In this document: piece by piece, positions 49,724 through 58,624 of the stretch
How the letters are laid out: each line of letters begins with the position of its first letter
Numbering within the stretch: the first letter of the stretch is position 1
Translations under genes and position numbers: made by a program
The notes under the pieces: generated by a model
What the model saw: the letters and a program-made list of their open reading frames with translations, nothing else
Database searches by the model: none
Told to the model about the DNA's origin: nothing
NCBI RefSeq assembly: GCF_002160025.1
Contig: NZ_NFJU01000010.1
Location: 36,406-100,405 of the forward strand
From: Anaeromassilibacillus sp. An200
Lineage (GTDB): Bacteria; Bacillota; Clostridia; Oscillospirales; Acutalibacteraceae
Direction of reading: 5' to 3'
DNA length: 64,000 nt

Positions 49724-50556
49724 CTACTCTCCGGTGCGTGTCTGCTCTTTTTGTGCGGAGGGAAGCTCCCCCATCATGCGTCGGTACGTGCGCGAAAATA
49801 AGACAAATTGGAAAAACCGCTCTGGATGGCGCTCTCCCCCACATTGTATTTTCCGGATGTAAGCAGGCTGCGCGCGTGGTTGCACCGCAGGAAATTGACA
49901 TAACTCAGTACCGTCTGGCCGGTCACTTCCTTGAATACATGGCAGAGATAGGACTTGCTGAATCCGGTTTCCCGGCAAAGGGTGTCCATGGAAAACGGCT
50001 CCGTATAGTGCTGGCTCACATAGCCAACCACTCGCTTGACAAGCTCCGCCCTCGCGGACACCGCCGCGGGCGCAGACCGCGCTCCCTCGCGCACGCTGCT
50101 GCGGTACAGCGCTACATACAGCTCCAGGATCAGCGCCCGCACCTCCTCCCTGTAATACAGATCCTTTCTCTCCATTTCCCCGACGATCCGCCGCATGGCA
50201 TGGCACGCATTTTCATCCGTCACGCGGGAGAGCACAGGCAGCCGCCCGGCCGGAAGCTCCGTATGCTCAAACAGGCTTGCCGACGGAATCAGGCAATAGT
50301 AACGGCACAAACCATGATCCGTATAGACAGAATGGATCCGGTTCGCGTCCACCACCACCAGATCCCCCGGAGCAACAGGCAGACGCTCTTCATCGGAAAC
50401 CACGATTCCCTCCCCTTCGACACACCAGAGAAACTCCAGCGCCTCGTGCCAGTGCAGATGGCTTGCTCCCCCCGCCGCCCGCACGGTATCAAAGCGGAAA
50501 ATCACCGGAAAATCCGGCTCGGGATGATAATGCGCTTCATATGACACAAGTTCCAT
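49724..50556 (-). pseudogene. AraC-family regulator with frameshift in the second helix-turn-helix
   Basis: ATG at 50556 with GGAGG 7 nt upstream. Cupin part (HLHWHEALEFLWCVEGEGIVVSDEERLPVAPGDLVVVDANRIHSV) and first HTH (FSMDTLCRETGFSKSYLCHVFKEVTGQTVLSYVNFLRCNHARSLL) are normal. The second HTH reads VGESAIQSGFSNLSYF and then RARTDA-stop at 49774, whereas another frame gives SRTYRRMMGELPS and ends at 49724 as expected for the family. One T is missing in TTATTTTCGC (A4 at 49795-49798 on the plus strand). The truncated form lacks the recognition helix end. Divergent from a sugar isomerase/dehydrogenase pair, its presumed target. Confidence 0.8.
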
Positions 50557-50679
50557 GGTTTTTCCTCCAAAGCAATATTGTGTTAAGGGAGAGCAAAAAA
50601 AGTCTTTTTCTTTCCTTATAAAATTATACAATAGAGATAAGAAACGAAACCATACCGCAAGGGAAAGGATGATCTCTTG

Positions 50680-51522
50680 ATGAAACGATTCTCCATTGGC
50701 GTTCTGCTCGATTCCTTCCGTCTCAGCCCGTCGGAAGCCATGCGCCGGGCGGCCGCGCTGGGCGCGGAAGGCATTCAGGTATATGCCACACGCGGCGAGC
50801 TGGCCCCGGAAAACATGGACGCGCAAAAACGCCGCGACTTCCGCACGCTGGCACAGGACTGCGGACTGACCATCTCCGCTCTCTGCGGCGATCTGGGCCG
50901 CGACTTCGGCTGCCGGGAACAAAATGCGGAGCTGATTGAACGCTCCAAACGGATTCTGGATCTCGCGCAGGATCTGGGCACCAATGTCGTCACCACGCAT
51001 ATCGGCCTGATCCCGCTGGATGAAACCTGCGAACGCTACCGCATCATGCAGGAGGCCTGCGGCGAGCTGGCACGGTACGCCGACAGTATGGATGCGCATT
51101 TCGCTATCGAAACCGGCCCCGACATTTCGCTGACGCTGCGGCAGTTCCTTGACAGCCTGCACTCAACCGGTGTGGCCGTCAACTTTGATCCGGCCAACAT
51201 TGCCATGGTGACGGGTGAGGATCTGGTCACGGCGGTCCGCACGCTTGCGCCGTACATCGTGCACACGCACGCCAAGGACGGCGTGATGCTCCACTACCGC
51301 GGCCCGGCCTTCGTCTACGGCGGAGAGCACCCCAGCGGAGGAGGCGACGAGATCGCGTTCCGTGAGGTGCCGCTGGGAGAGGGCAGCGTGCGCTGGCCCG
51401 AATATCTCGGCGCACTGGAAAGCATCGGCTACCATGGATTTTTAACAATCGAGCGCGAGGTTGGGGAAAACCCCGAAGCGGATATCGGAAAAGCCGTCTC
51501 CTTCCTGCAAAAGCTCGTTTGA
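50680..51522 (+). CDS. Sugar phosphate isomerase/epimerase-like TIM-barrel protein
   Basis: 280 aa; ATG at 50680 (AAAGGA 10 nt upstream; a TTG one codon earlier is also possible). RFSIGVLLDSFRLSPSEAMRRAAALGAEGIQVYATRGE, LTISALCGDLGRDFG, VVTTHIGLIP, HFAIETGPDISLTLRQFLDSL, VNFDPANIAMVTGE, IVHTHAKDGV and GFLTIEREVGENPEAD fit the AP-endonuclease-2/xylose-isomerase-like family; metal ligands E, D, H, E are in place. Such enzymes epimerise or isomerise sugars or inositol derivatives. Followed by a Gfo/Idh/MocA dehydrogenase 37 nt away, so probably one catabolic route. Confidence 0.88.
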   Translation: MKRFSIGVLLDSFRLSPSEAMRRAAALGAEGIQVYATRGELAPENMDAQKRRDFRTLAQDCGLTISALCGDLGRDFGCREQNAELIERSKRILDLAQDLGTNVVTTHIGLIPLDETCERYRIMQEACGELARYADSMDAHFAIETGPDISLTLRQFLDSLHSTGVAVNFDPANIAMVTGEDLVTAVRTLAPYIVHTHAKDGVMLHYRGPAFVYGGEHPSGGGDEIAFREVPLGEGSVRWPEYLGALESIGYHGFLTIEREVGENPEADIGKAVSFLQKLV

Positions 51523-51559
51523 TATCTCCATCCTATCACAAAGAAAGAGGAATTGCATC

Positions 51560-52618
51560 ATGAAAAAGTGGAAAATTGCCGTCATCGGTGTGGGCGGTAT
51601 CTCGGAAATGCACATCGCTTCTTATCTCCGCAACCCGGACGTGGAACTGTATGCCTTCTGCGACATCAACGAAAAGCGCCTGCACGAGATGGGCGAAAAA
51701 TATGGAATTTCCCGCCTGTACACAGATAAGGACGAGATGCTGCGCGCCCTGCCGGAGATTGACGCGGTGAGTGTCTGCACCTGGAACTCCGCGCACGCTC
51801 CCTGCGCTATCGCAGCGCTGAACGCGGGCAAGCACGTCCTGTGCGAAAAGCCAATGGCCACCTCCGCGGCGGAAGCCCAGGAGATGCTGGACGCCGCCAA
51901 AAAGGCCGGGAAGCTTCTGATGGTGGGCTTTGTCCGCCGCTATGAGCGCGGCTCCACCCTTCTGCGGCAGCTCGTCAGCCAGGATTTCTTCGGCGAGCTT
52001 TACTATGCCAAGGCCACCTATCTGCGCCGCAACGGCAACCCGGGCGGCTGGTTCGGGGATAAATCCCGCTCCGCGGGCGGCCCGCTGATCGATCTCGGCG
52101 TGCATGTCATCGACCTCACCCGTTATCTGATGGGCAACCCACGCCCTGTGTCCGTCTACGGTGCGACCTTCCAGAAGCTCTTCAACCGTCCGAACATCAT
52201 CACGCCGAAAGCTTACTATTCCACCTCCGCAGGGCCGGACGACATCTGCGACGTGGAGGATCTCGCTTCCGCAATGATCCGCTTTGACAACGGCGCGGTG
52301 CTCCAGGTGGAAGCTGCCTTCTCGCTGAACATGAAGGAGGATACCGGCAGTGTGCAGCTCTTCGGCACCAAGGGCGGCGCGCGTCTCTCGCCGGAGCTGG
52401 AGCTTTACAGCGAAATGAACGGCTTTATGACAAACGTAACGCCCGTCTGCCCGCCGGAATCCTTCAATTTTGAATTCCAGGAGGAGATCAATCACTTTGT
52501 GCATTGTCTCTCCACAGGCGAACCGTGCCGTTCTCCCGCCGAGGATGGCGTACAGATCATGCGGATTCTGGACGCCGTCTATGAATCGGGACGCACCGGC
52601 CACGAAGTTATTCTGTAA
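51560..52618 (+). CDS. Gfo/Idh/MocA-family oxidoreductase
   Basis: 352 aa from ATG at 51560 (AAAGAGG about 10 nt upstream). NAD(P)-binding KIAVIGVGGISEMHIASYLRNPDVELYAFCDIN, then VSVCTWNSAHAPCAIAALNAGKHVLCEKPMATS (the EKP motif), GGPLIDLGVHVIDLTRYLMG with the catalytic Asp/His. Cytoplasmic sugar or cyclitol dehydrogenase. Coupled with the isomerase upstream and ended by a strong terminator. Confidence 0.92.
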   Translation: MKKWKIAVIGVGGISEMHIASYLRNPDVELYAFCDINEKRLHEMGEKYGISRLYTDKDEMLRALPEIDAVSVCTWNSAHAPCAIAALNAGKHVLCEKPMATSAAEAQEMLDAAKKAGKLLMVGFVRRYERGSTLLRQLVSQDFFGELYYAKATYLRRNGNPGGWFGDKSRSAGGPLIDLGVHVIDLTRYLMGNPRPVSVYGATFQKLFNRPNIITPKAYYSTSAGPDDICDVEDLASAMIRFDNGAVLQVEAAFSLNMKEDTGSVQLFGTKGGARLSPELELYSEMNGFMTNVTPVCPPESFNFEFQEEINHFVHCLSTGEPCRSPAEDGVQIMRILDAVYESGRTGHEVIL

Positions 52619-52637
52619 ACAAACCCACAGCAGCAAA

Positions 52638-52674
52638 ACGGCACGCAAAGGAATTTCCTTTGCGTGCCGTTTTT
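52638..52674. terminator. Bidirectional terminator
   Basis: ACGGCACGCAAAGGAA (52638-52653) pairs with TTCCTTTGCGTGCCGT (52655-52670), then TTTTT on the plus strand. On the minus strand it is followed by TTTTGCTG. It serves both convergent operons. Confidence 0.88.
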
Positions 52675-52680
52675 ATATCC

Positions 52681-53859
52681 TTATCCCCGGCGATACCGGA
52701 ACAGGCGGGATTCCTGCGGGAAATCCGCATCCCCCTTGAGGCGTATCGCCATTTTCTGTACCACAAAATTGTAATCGTCCCAGGAGCCGGAGGACACCAT
52801 GTACAGCAGCCGTCCGTTTTCCGTGATCCATTTGGTGGGGAAGTTCGGCTGATAATCCCCATAGGTTCCCCAATCATCGTCGCGGTAAAACAGCTTCCAG
52901 GGGCCCCAGGGCTCCAGCGCTTCATAGAGAGTCAGCTGGCTGATGCTCGATTCCGGATATCCCATCTGATGAATCGGGCGCGGATGAAGCTCTTTGTCGA
53001 TAAAGCTGTAATTGCCCATCAGATACCGGCCGATTCCGGGATTGTAGATAACGTGATTTGCTCCTGTCATTTTCCGGTAGACAAACACCGGCTTGGCCTC
53101 CTCCTCGTGGCTGCTCCAAACCGGAGTATCCGGGGAATCCGAGGCATAGAACTCCCACGCATCCCGCTGCAACAGCTTTTCCTTCGGGACACGGCCCAGA
53201 AGAAGGGCGTCGTTGTTTTCCCAGTAGCTCTGCCCGTCTTCCAAATCACAGGGGAAATAAGCGTACACATAGCCGTCCCGCGCACCGGAATAGCCGCGCC
53301 CGAATTGCAGGAAATGGCACGACGCGAGACGTCCGGTAAAGAAATCCTGCGCGGTGGCGGTGGGATCGAAGGTTTTCCCTCCATCCGTGGAGCAGACGAT
53401 CCAGCCGAACAGATTGTGCTGGCGTCCGAAAAAGGGATTATCCCCGTAATTCTGGGCCTCCACACTGAGGTAGAGGACGCCGCCGATGTCCAGCAGGCCC
53501 GCCGGCTTAACCCCGGAGATCTCCCCCCTGCCGGCCAGGCTGGACAGGGGGAACGGCTCGGGATTGATCATGTCCATGCTCCATTGACCCGTATTGGTCA
53601 GAGCGGAAGGGGAAAAACGCAGTGTACTTACCCGCCAGAGATTCATCGGGCAGCCCTTGTTATCTCCGGCGCCGCAATAAAGGTTGTCATCCTGCGCCCA
53701 GGTGATGGGCCACATATCCCCTTCCCCGCTGTGGTAGCGGTAAGCGTCAAACAGGACGTCCTGAATATAATCGGATGCTTCATAGGGCGGAATGGCTTCG
53801 GGATACAAATAATAATCCCTGTTCTCACCATTTAACCCGGTACATTTTTTCGTCAACAT
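52681..53859 (-). CDS. DUF4185-like beta-propeller protein (sugar ABC operon)
   Basis: 392 aa. GEGDMWPITWAQDDNLYCGAGDNKGCPMNLWRVSTL, then STDGGKTFD, FLQFGRGYSGARDGYVYAYFP and GRYLMGNYSFIDKEL are blades of a glycosidase-type propeller, closest in memory to DUF4185. No signal peptide. Last gene of the operon permease-permease-binding protein, 31 nt after the binding protein stop. Such proteins may be cytoplasmic or surface glycoside hydrolases; activity is not established. Confidence 0.65.
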   Translation of the reverse strand: MLTKKCTGLNGENRDYYLYPEAIPPYEASDYIQDVLFDAYRYHSGEGDMWPITWAQDDNLYCGAGDNKGCPMNLWRVSTLRFSPSALTNTGQWSMDMINPEPFPLSSLAGRGEISGVKPAGLLDIGGVLYLSVEAQNYGDNPFFGRQHNLFGWIVCSTDGGKTFDPTATAQDFFTGRLASCHFLQFGRGYSGARDGYVYAYFPCDLEDGQSYWENNDALLLGRVPKEKLLQRDAWEFYASDSPDTPVWSSHEEEAKPVFVYRKMTGANHVIYNPGIGRYLMGNYSFIDKELHPRPIHQMGYPESSISQLTLYEALEPWGPWKLFYRDDDWGTYGDYQPNFPTKWITENGRLLYMVSSGSWDDYNFVVQKMAIRLKGDADFPQESRLFRYRRG

Positions 53860-53890
53860 GGAGCCTCAGCCTTATCATAAATTTTTTGAA

Positions 53891-55519
53891 TCAGAACTTC
53901 TTATCCAGGAAATCCTGATACCATTGCAGCCACTGGTCATATTGGTTCATCTGAAGCTGCTCCAGATGTGCATTCCAGCTGGCGTCGTCAATACCATTGA
54001 GAACACTGGTCGCGATGAAATTGCCGATATAGGTGAACAGCTCGGTTTCCATAAAGGTACGCTCGCTGGTCTTTTCCGGAGCAACATAACGGATCGGAAG
54101 CTGACGCTCCACCGGCAGGCAGTAGTCATGCAGCTGCTCCACGCAGTCAATGCGGTACCAGGAAGTGAAGGAATTCTCCTTGAGAACTGTGGCACTCTCG
54201 TCCTTCGGGATATAGCTGCCCATATCCACCATGCCCTGCGTATATTTGTAGTTTTCAATCGTGTAATCGTCCGTCAGAGACTCCGGCAGCTTTTCCACAA
54301 CCGTGCCGTCGCTCTCCATGTCCCATGCCTCACCCTGCGGGCCGAAACGGCTGGTGTACTTGAGTTCCACGGAGCTGGCCATATAATCCCACCACTGCAG
54401 CAGGCTGGCCGGGTCGGCGCAGGCGCTGGTGATGCAGAAACCGCAGCGGTTCGCGGAGAATTTGCCCTGCGATCCCGTTTTAACATAGCCGGGGCCGTCC
54501 TCAGCCTCCAGCACCGGAACCTCCACCCAGTTGGCCGCCTCGGTTTCACTCATGTCCGCATAGGGGGACCAGGTGTAATAGCAGCCTACAATGCCCTCGT
54601 TGATCTTGGAATGATACTGCTCGGAGGTCTGGGAGAACATCTCCTGATCCATCAGGCCCTCGGAAACCAGCTTGTGGGAGAATTCCAGGAACTTGCGGAA
54701 TTCTTCCGTATTCACGGTTCCCGTCACCTTGCCGGCCGTCACCATCATGTAGGCGCTCTCGTCGCTGGAGTCTGTGCCCGCGATTCCCCACGGGTTCGCG
54801 AAATTCATGATCTTGGAGCACCAGTCGCTCTGGGAAGGTTCAAAGGGAATCTCATCCGCTTGGCCGTTGCCGTTGGGATCCTGCTCCTTGAAGGCCTTGA
54901 GCACATCATAGAATTCGTCGATCGTGGTGGGAACGTCCTTGCCGACCTTGTCCAGCCACGCCTTGTTCATGAACATGATGCCTTCGGCGTCGTTTTCATA
55001 GCTGTTCTGCGGGCCGGTCATCAGCGAACGGATGGAGCCGTCCGGCCAGGTCACGATGTCCAGACCGTTGCTCAGGCTGCTCTCATAATCCTCCACCACA
55101 TGGGGAGCGTTGTTTTTCAGCAGATCATCCTTGGCCAGATCGGCAAAGGAATCCATGTTGCTCGCAATCTGGTCGCTGCTGATCAGGCCGAGAAACGCAT
55201 CCGGCAGATCGGAGGTCAGCATGATATTGACCTTGTCCGTGGCATCGGCCGCGGCAATGGGCATCCACTCGATGTGAACGTTGGTAGCTTCCTCCGCAAG
55301 CTTATAGATCTCCTTGTTGTTGAAATCCTCATCCTTGGTCAGCGGATGAAGGCTCACGGCGATGCGGAAGGTTTTCTTTTCTGTCCCGTCGGTGCTTGCC
55401 TGCGAACCGTCGCCGCCTGTGGTCGAGGCCGTTTCACCGCCGCCGCTGCATCCCGCAGCCGTCAGCATCAAAACCGCCAGAAGGAACGCTGCAGCTTTTT
55501 TGCCCATATGCTTTTTCAT
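53891..55519 (-). CDS. Sugar ABC transporter substrate-binding lipoprotein
   Basis: 542 aa, ATG with GAGGAG 9 nt upstream. Lipobox LTAAGCSGGG (Cys ~24). The large size, and motifs such as FRIAVSLHPLTKDEDFNNKEIYKLAEEATNVHIEWMPI and GYVKTGSQGKFSANRCGFCITSACADPASLLQWWDYM, fit the LipO/YtcQ type binders of complex oligosaccharides (aldouronate-like systems). Delivers sugar to the two permeases upstream in the operon. No ATPase in the operon, as usual for this class, which shares a general MsmX-type ATPase. Confidence 0.9.
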   Translation of the reverse strand: MKKHMGKKAAAFLLAVLMLTAAGCSGGGETASTTGGDGSQASTDGTEKKTFRIAVSLHPLTKDEDFNNKEIYKLAEEATNVHIEWMPIAAADATDKVNIMLTSDLPDAFLGLISSDQIASNMDSFADLAKDDLLKNNAPHVVEDYESSLSNGLDIVTWPDGSIRSLMTGPQNSYENDAEGIMFMNKAWLDKVGKDVPTTIDEFYDVLKAFKEQDPNGNGQADEIPFEPSQSDWCSKIMNFANPWGIAGTDSSDESAYMMVTAGKVTGTVNTEEFRKFLEFSHKLVSEGLMDQEMFSQTSEQYHSKINEGIVGCYYTWSPYADMSETEAANWVEVPVLEAEDGPGYVKTGSQGKFSANRCGFCITSACADPASLLQWWDYMASSVELKYTSRFGPQGEAWDMESDGTVVEKLPESLTDDYTIENYKYTQGMVDMGSYIPKDESATVLKENSFTSWYRIDCVEQLHDYCLPVERQLPIRYVAPEKTSERTFMETELFTYIGNFIATSVLNGIDDASWNAHLEQLQMNQYDQWLQWYQDFLDKKF

Positions 55520-55561
55520 ACGTCTTATCTCCTCTCATTTTATCGGAACCGGTTCCCGGTT

Positions 55562-56476
55562 TCAACCCTTGATCGAACCAATCATGACGCCCTTGACAAA
55601 ATATTTCTGCAAGAAAGGATACACGCAAACGATCGGGAGTGTGGAAACCACAATGATGCCGTATTTGATGACCTGGGACATTTTTTGCAGCATGGCCGCC
55701 GCCGAAGCGTCGGAGGTGACGGAGGACTGCGCGTTTGTGGAAACGGTGAGAAGAATCTCGCGCAGATACAGGGCCAGCGGATATTTGCTGCGATCCGTCA
55801 GGAAAATCATCGGGTTAAAGTACGAATTCCAGTAGGTGACGGCCAGATACAGCACCAGCACCGCCGCAATCGCCTTGGAAAGCGGCATCACAATCTGGAA
55901 GAAAAACCGTCCGTCTCCGCAGCCGTCGATTCTGGCGGCATCCCGCAGCTCCTCGGCCACATTGGAAAGCATAAACGAGCGGGTGATGATGATGTTATAC
56001 ACCGCCACCGCACTGATGATGATCATCAGGAAACGGGTATTGGTGAGATTGAGCGATTTCACCACCATGTAATACGGAATCAATCCGCCGTTGAAGTACA
56101 TGGTGAACACAAAGAATCCCATAAATGCATTGCGGAACGGAAGCTCCTTGCGCGAAAGCGCAAAACCGGCCATCATGGTGATAAAAACGCCGAGCGCCGT
56201 TCCCAGAGCTGTATACAGGATGGTATTGGCATAGCCAATCCAGACGCGGCTTTCCTCAAAAACCTTCTCATATCCCAGAAGCGTGAAGCCCTTCGGATAC
56301 AACAGGAAATCACCGTTGTTTACATAAGTGGGATCCGAAAAGGAGGCAACCAGAACGAAATAGATGGGATAGGCCATGATCACGATAAGGAAAAGCAGGA
56401 GAAGGACTATCACGGCGTTGAACACGATATCCTGTGTCATCCGATTCCCTTTGGAGCGTTTTTTTGTTTTTTCCAT
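55562..56476 (-). CDS. Sugar ABC permease, YtcP/MalG type
   Basis: 304 aa, ATG with GGAGGGAG 7 nt upstream. Six helices and the motif RDAARIDGCGDGRFFFQIVMPLSKAIAAVLVLYLAVTYWNSYFNPMIFLTD, the EAA loop that docks the ATPase. NGDFLLYPKGFTLLGYEKVF at the first outer loop is typical of YtcP. Pairs with the permease encoded just upstream (14 nt). Confidence 0.92.
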   Translation of the reverse strand: MEKTKKRSKGNRMTQDIVFNAVIVLLLLFLIVIMAYPIYFVLVASFSDPTYVNNGDFLLYPKGFTLLGYEKVFEESRVWIGYANTILYTALGTALGVFITMMAGFALSRKELPFRNAFMGFFVFTMYFNGGLIPYYMVVKSLNLTNTRFLMIIISAVAVYNIIITRSFMLSNVAEELRDAARIDGCGDGRFFFQIVMPLSKAIAAVLVLYLAVTYWNSYFNPMIFLTDRSKYPLALYLREILLTVSTNAQSSVTSDASAAAMLQKMSQVIKYGIIVVSTLPIVCVYPFLQKYFVKGVMIGSIKG

Positions 56477-56490
56477 CTTCTACTCCCTCC

Positions 56491-57426
56491 TTACCACAAG
56501 CTGGAACCCGAAAGCTTCGCGGAAAGCTTGTTGACGGCAACGAGCAAAATGAAGTTAATTCCATTGTTGAACAGGCCGATCGCAGAGGAATAGCTGAACT
56601 GCTGCTGTGTCAGGCCGATTTTATACACATAGGTCGAAATGACTTCTGAATTCATAATGTTCAGGTCGTTCTGCATCAGGAACACTTTCTCATAGCCAAC
56701 GCTCATGATATTGCCCACACTCATAATCAGCAGAATTACCATGGTAGGAATGATGGCGGGCAGATCAATGTGCCATACACGCTGAAGCTTTGTGGCTCCA
56801 TCCACCTGAGCGGCCTCGTGCAGGGCCTGATCCACACCGGTGAGCGCCGCAAGATAGATGATGGAGTTCCATCCCATATCCTGCCATACACCTGACCACA
56901 CATAAATATGGGAAAAATAATCAGGCACGCCCATATAATAGGTGTTTTCCGCCGCTCCGAAAAGCTCCAGCACATGGTTCAGGAATCCGGAACGCGGCGA
57001 AAGGAACACGGTCAGCATGCCGACCAGAACCACGGTGGAAATAAAATGCGGCATGTAGGTAACGGTCTGTGTGACGCGCTTAAAGCGGTTGCTCTCCACG
57101 CTGTTGATCATCAGAGCCAGTATAATCGGTATCGGGAAACCCACCAGCAGAGAATAGACGCTGAGTGTCAGCGTATTGCCGAGGATTTGCCAGAAGCGGG
57201 GCATATTGAAAAATGTCTCAAACCATTTGAGCCCCACCCATGGGCTGCCCAGAATTCCCTTGGAGGGTGAATAATTCTGAAAGGCCATCAGCACTCCATA
57301 CATGGGCGCATAACAGAAGATGGCGACCAGAATCACCGCCGGAAGCAGGAAAATATAGAGCATATAGCTGCGTTTCATTTGCAGCAGCGTGCGGTGAATC
57401 GAGCCTCTTTCCTTCGTATTTTTCAT
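56491..57426 (-). CDS. Sugar ABC permease, YteP/LplB type
   Basis: 311 aa, ATG with AAAGGG 9 nt upstream. YMLYIFLLPAVILVAIFCYAPMYGVLMAFQNYSPSKGILGSPWVGLKWFETFF, PHFISTVVLVGMLTVFLS and the EAA-loop sequence HEAAQVDGATKLQRVWHIDLPAIIPTMVILLIM are those of the LplB/YteP family. First gene of the operon; an AraC regulator is divergent. Confidence 0.92.
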   Translation of the reverse strand: MKNTKERGSIHRTLLQMKRSYMLYIFLLPAVILVAIFCYAPMYGVLMAFQNYSPSKGILGSPWVGLKWFETFFNMPRFWQILGNTLTLSVYSLLVGFPIPIILALMINSVESNRFKRVTQTVTYMPHFISTVVLVGMLTVFLSPRSGFLNHVLELFGAAENTYYMGVPDYFSHIYVWSGVWQDMGWNSIIYLAALTGVDQALHEAAQVDGATKLQRVWHIDLPAIIPTMVILLIMSVGNIMSVGYEKVFLMQNDLNIMNSEVISTYVYKIGLTQQQFSYSSAIGLFNNGINFILLVAVNKLSAKLSGSSLW

Positions 57427-57553
57427 GCTTATTACCCTTTCCTATTGCTTGATTGTGTCTTTATTTTAGTGCATTTCACAAGGTGCGTCTTGTAGTTTTT
57501 TCAGCGGTTACGGTAAAATATTGACTTTTTCGCTTTCTTCCATTTCTTTTTTC

Positions 57554-57583
57554 TTGTTCCTTTCGAGTTTCCTGTGCTATAAT
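57554..57583 (+). promoter_or_regulatory. Promoter of the AraC regulator at 57632
   Basis: TTGTTC (57554-57559), 18 nt, TATAAT (57578-57583), 48 nt upstream of the start. The 57427-57631 region also must hold the divergent permease promoter, where I see no good match. Confidence 0.55.
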
Positions 57584-57631
57584 AACCTAAAATTCAAACC
57601 AGGCTTTTTGAAGCGGAAAGAAGGTGCTTCC

Positions 57632-58513
57632 ATGCGATATTTGGATTATCCTGAACGTCAAACATTCGGGGACAAAAATCTCCCCTGTTTCTTTTATGCC
57701 GTGGATCAAACACATCCGCGCTACAACATGCCTTTCCACTGGCATCCCCTGTTTGAAATCATCCATGTCTATGAGGGAAGCTTCCTGCTTCATCTCAATG
57801 AACGCACCTTCCTTCTCCATGCCGGAGACAGCGCTTTGATTCAAAACGGGATTACGCATGGCGGCAGCCCGCAAAGCGGCGCAGAATGCCGCTATGAATG
57901 TCTGCTCATCGATCTCAACGCGATCTCACTGTTTTCCTCCTCCCTGCGGGAATATGAACCGACTTTGGCGGATCTGTTCAACAATTCCATCCTGCTTCAC
58001 AGCTACTGCCCCGCCTCCCAGACAGAGCTTCGTGAACCGATCCTGCGCCTGCTTCATCTGTTCCGCCAGCCGGAACAGGTGGACATTCTGGGGTTGATAG
58101 GGAATACCTATCTGCTTTTTTCGGCTATCCTGCAAAATCATGCATACACGGAAACTCCCTTGAAGCAATACGGGAAAAAATATGAAGCGCTCAAAAAAGT
58201 GCTGTCTTTCATTGAGGAGCATTATCAGGAACATCTGGATCTGGAAACGCTGGCTTCCTGCGCCAATCTGAACCCCAGCTATTTCTGCCGCTATTTCAAA
58301 GAGCTCACACACCGCACGCCGATTGATTACCTCAATTATTACCGAATCGAGGTCGCCTGCGAGCAAATGGTTTATTCCCACCGCGCGCTGACGGAAATTG
58401 CCTACGACTGCGGTTTCACGGATTCCAGCTATTTTATCAAGGTGTTCCGCCATTATAAGCATATGTCGCCCACACAGTATATGCTGGGAACAAAAAAGCT
58501 GCCGGAGCAATGA
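57632..58513 (+). CDS. AraC-family transcriptional regulator of the sugar ABC operon
   Basis: 293 aa from ATG at 57632 (AGAAGG 7 nt upstream). Cupin sensor MPFHWHPLFEIIHVYEGSFLLHLNERTFLLHAGDSALIQNGITHGG and a C-terminal double HTH (LDLETLASCANLNPSYFCRYFKELTHRTPIDYLNYYRIEVACEQMVYSHRALTEIAYDCGFTDSSYFIKVFRHYKHMSPTQY). Divergent from the YteP-YtcP-binder-DUF4185 operon, which it probably controls in response to the imported sugar. The intact counterpart of the frameshifted AraC gene at 49724. Confidence 0.9.
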   Translation: MRYLDYPERQTFGDKNLPCFFYAVDQTHPRYNMPFHWHPLFEIIHVYEGSFLLHLNERTFLLHAGDSALIQNGITHGGSPQSGAECRYECLLIDLNAISLFSSSLREYEPTLADLFNNSILLHSYCPASQTELREPILRLLHLFRQPEQVDILGLIGNTYLLFSAILQNHAYTETPLKQYGKKYEALKKVLSFIEEHYQEHLDLETLASCANLNPSYFCRYFKELTHRTPIDYLNYYRIEVACEQMVYSHRALTEIAYDCGFTDSSYFIKVFRHYKHMSPTQYMLGTKKLPEQ

Positions 58514-58534
58514 GAAGCAGAGGAAAAGGAACAC

Positions 58535-58588
58535 AAAAAAGGCACAAGCGCCTTCCTGCCCGTTTGCAGGAAAGTGCCTGTGCCTTTT
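58535..58588. terminator. Bidirectional terminator between AraC gene and ackA
   Basis: AAAAAAGGCACAAGCGCC-TTCCTGC and GCAGGAAAGTGCCTGTGCCTTTTT form a long stem with flanking A- and T-runs, so it works in both directions. Confidence 0.88.
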
Positions 58589-58624
58589 TGCTCAGAGAGG
58601 CCGTTTCCTCTCTCTTTCCCTGGT

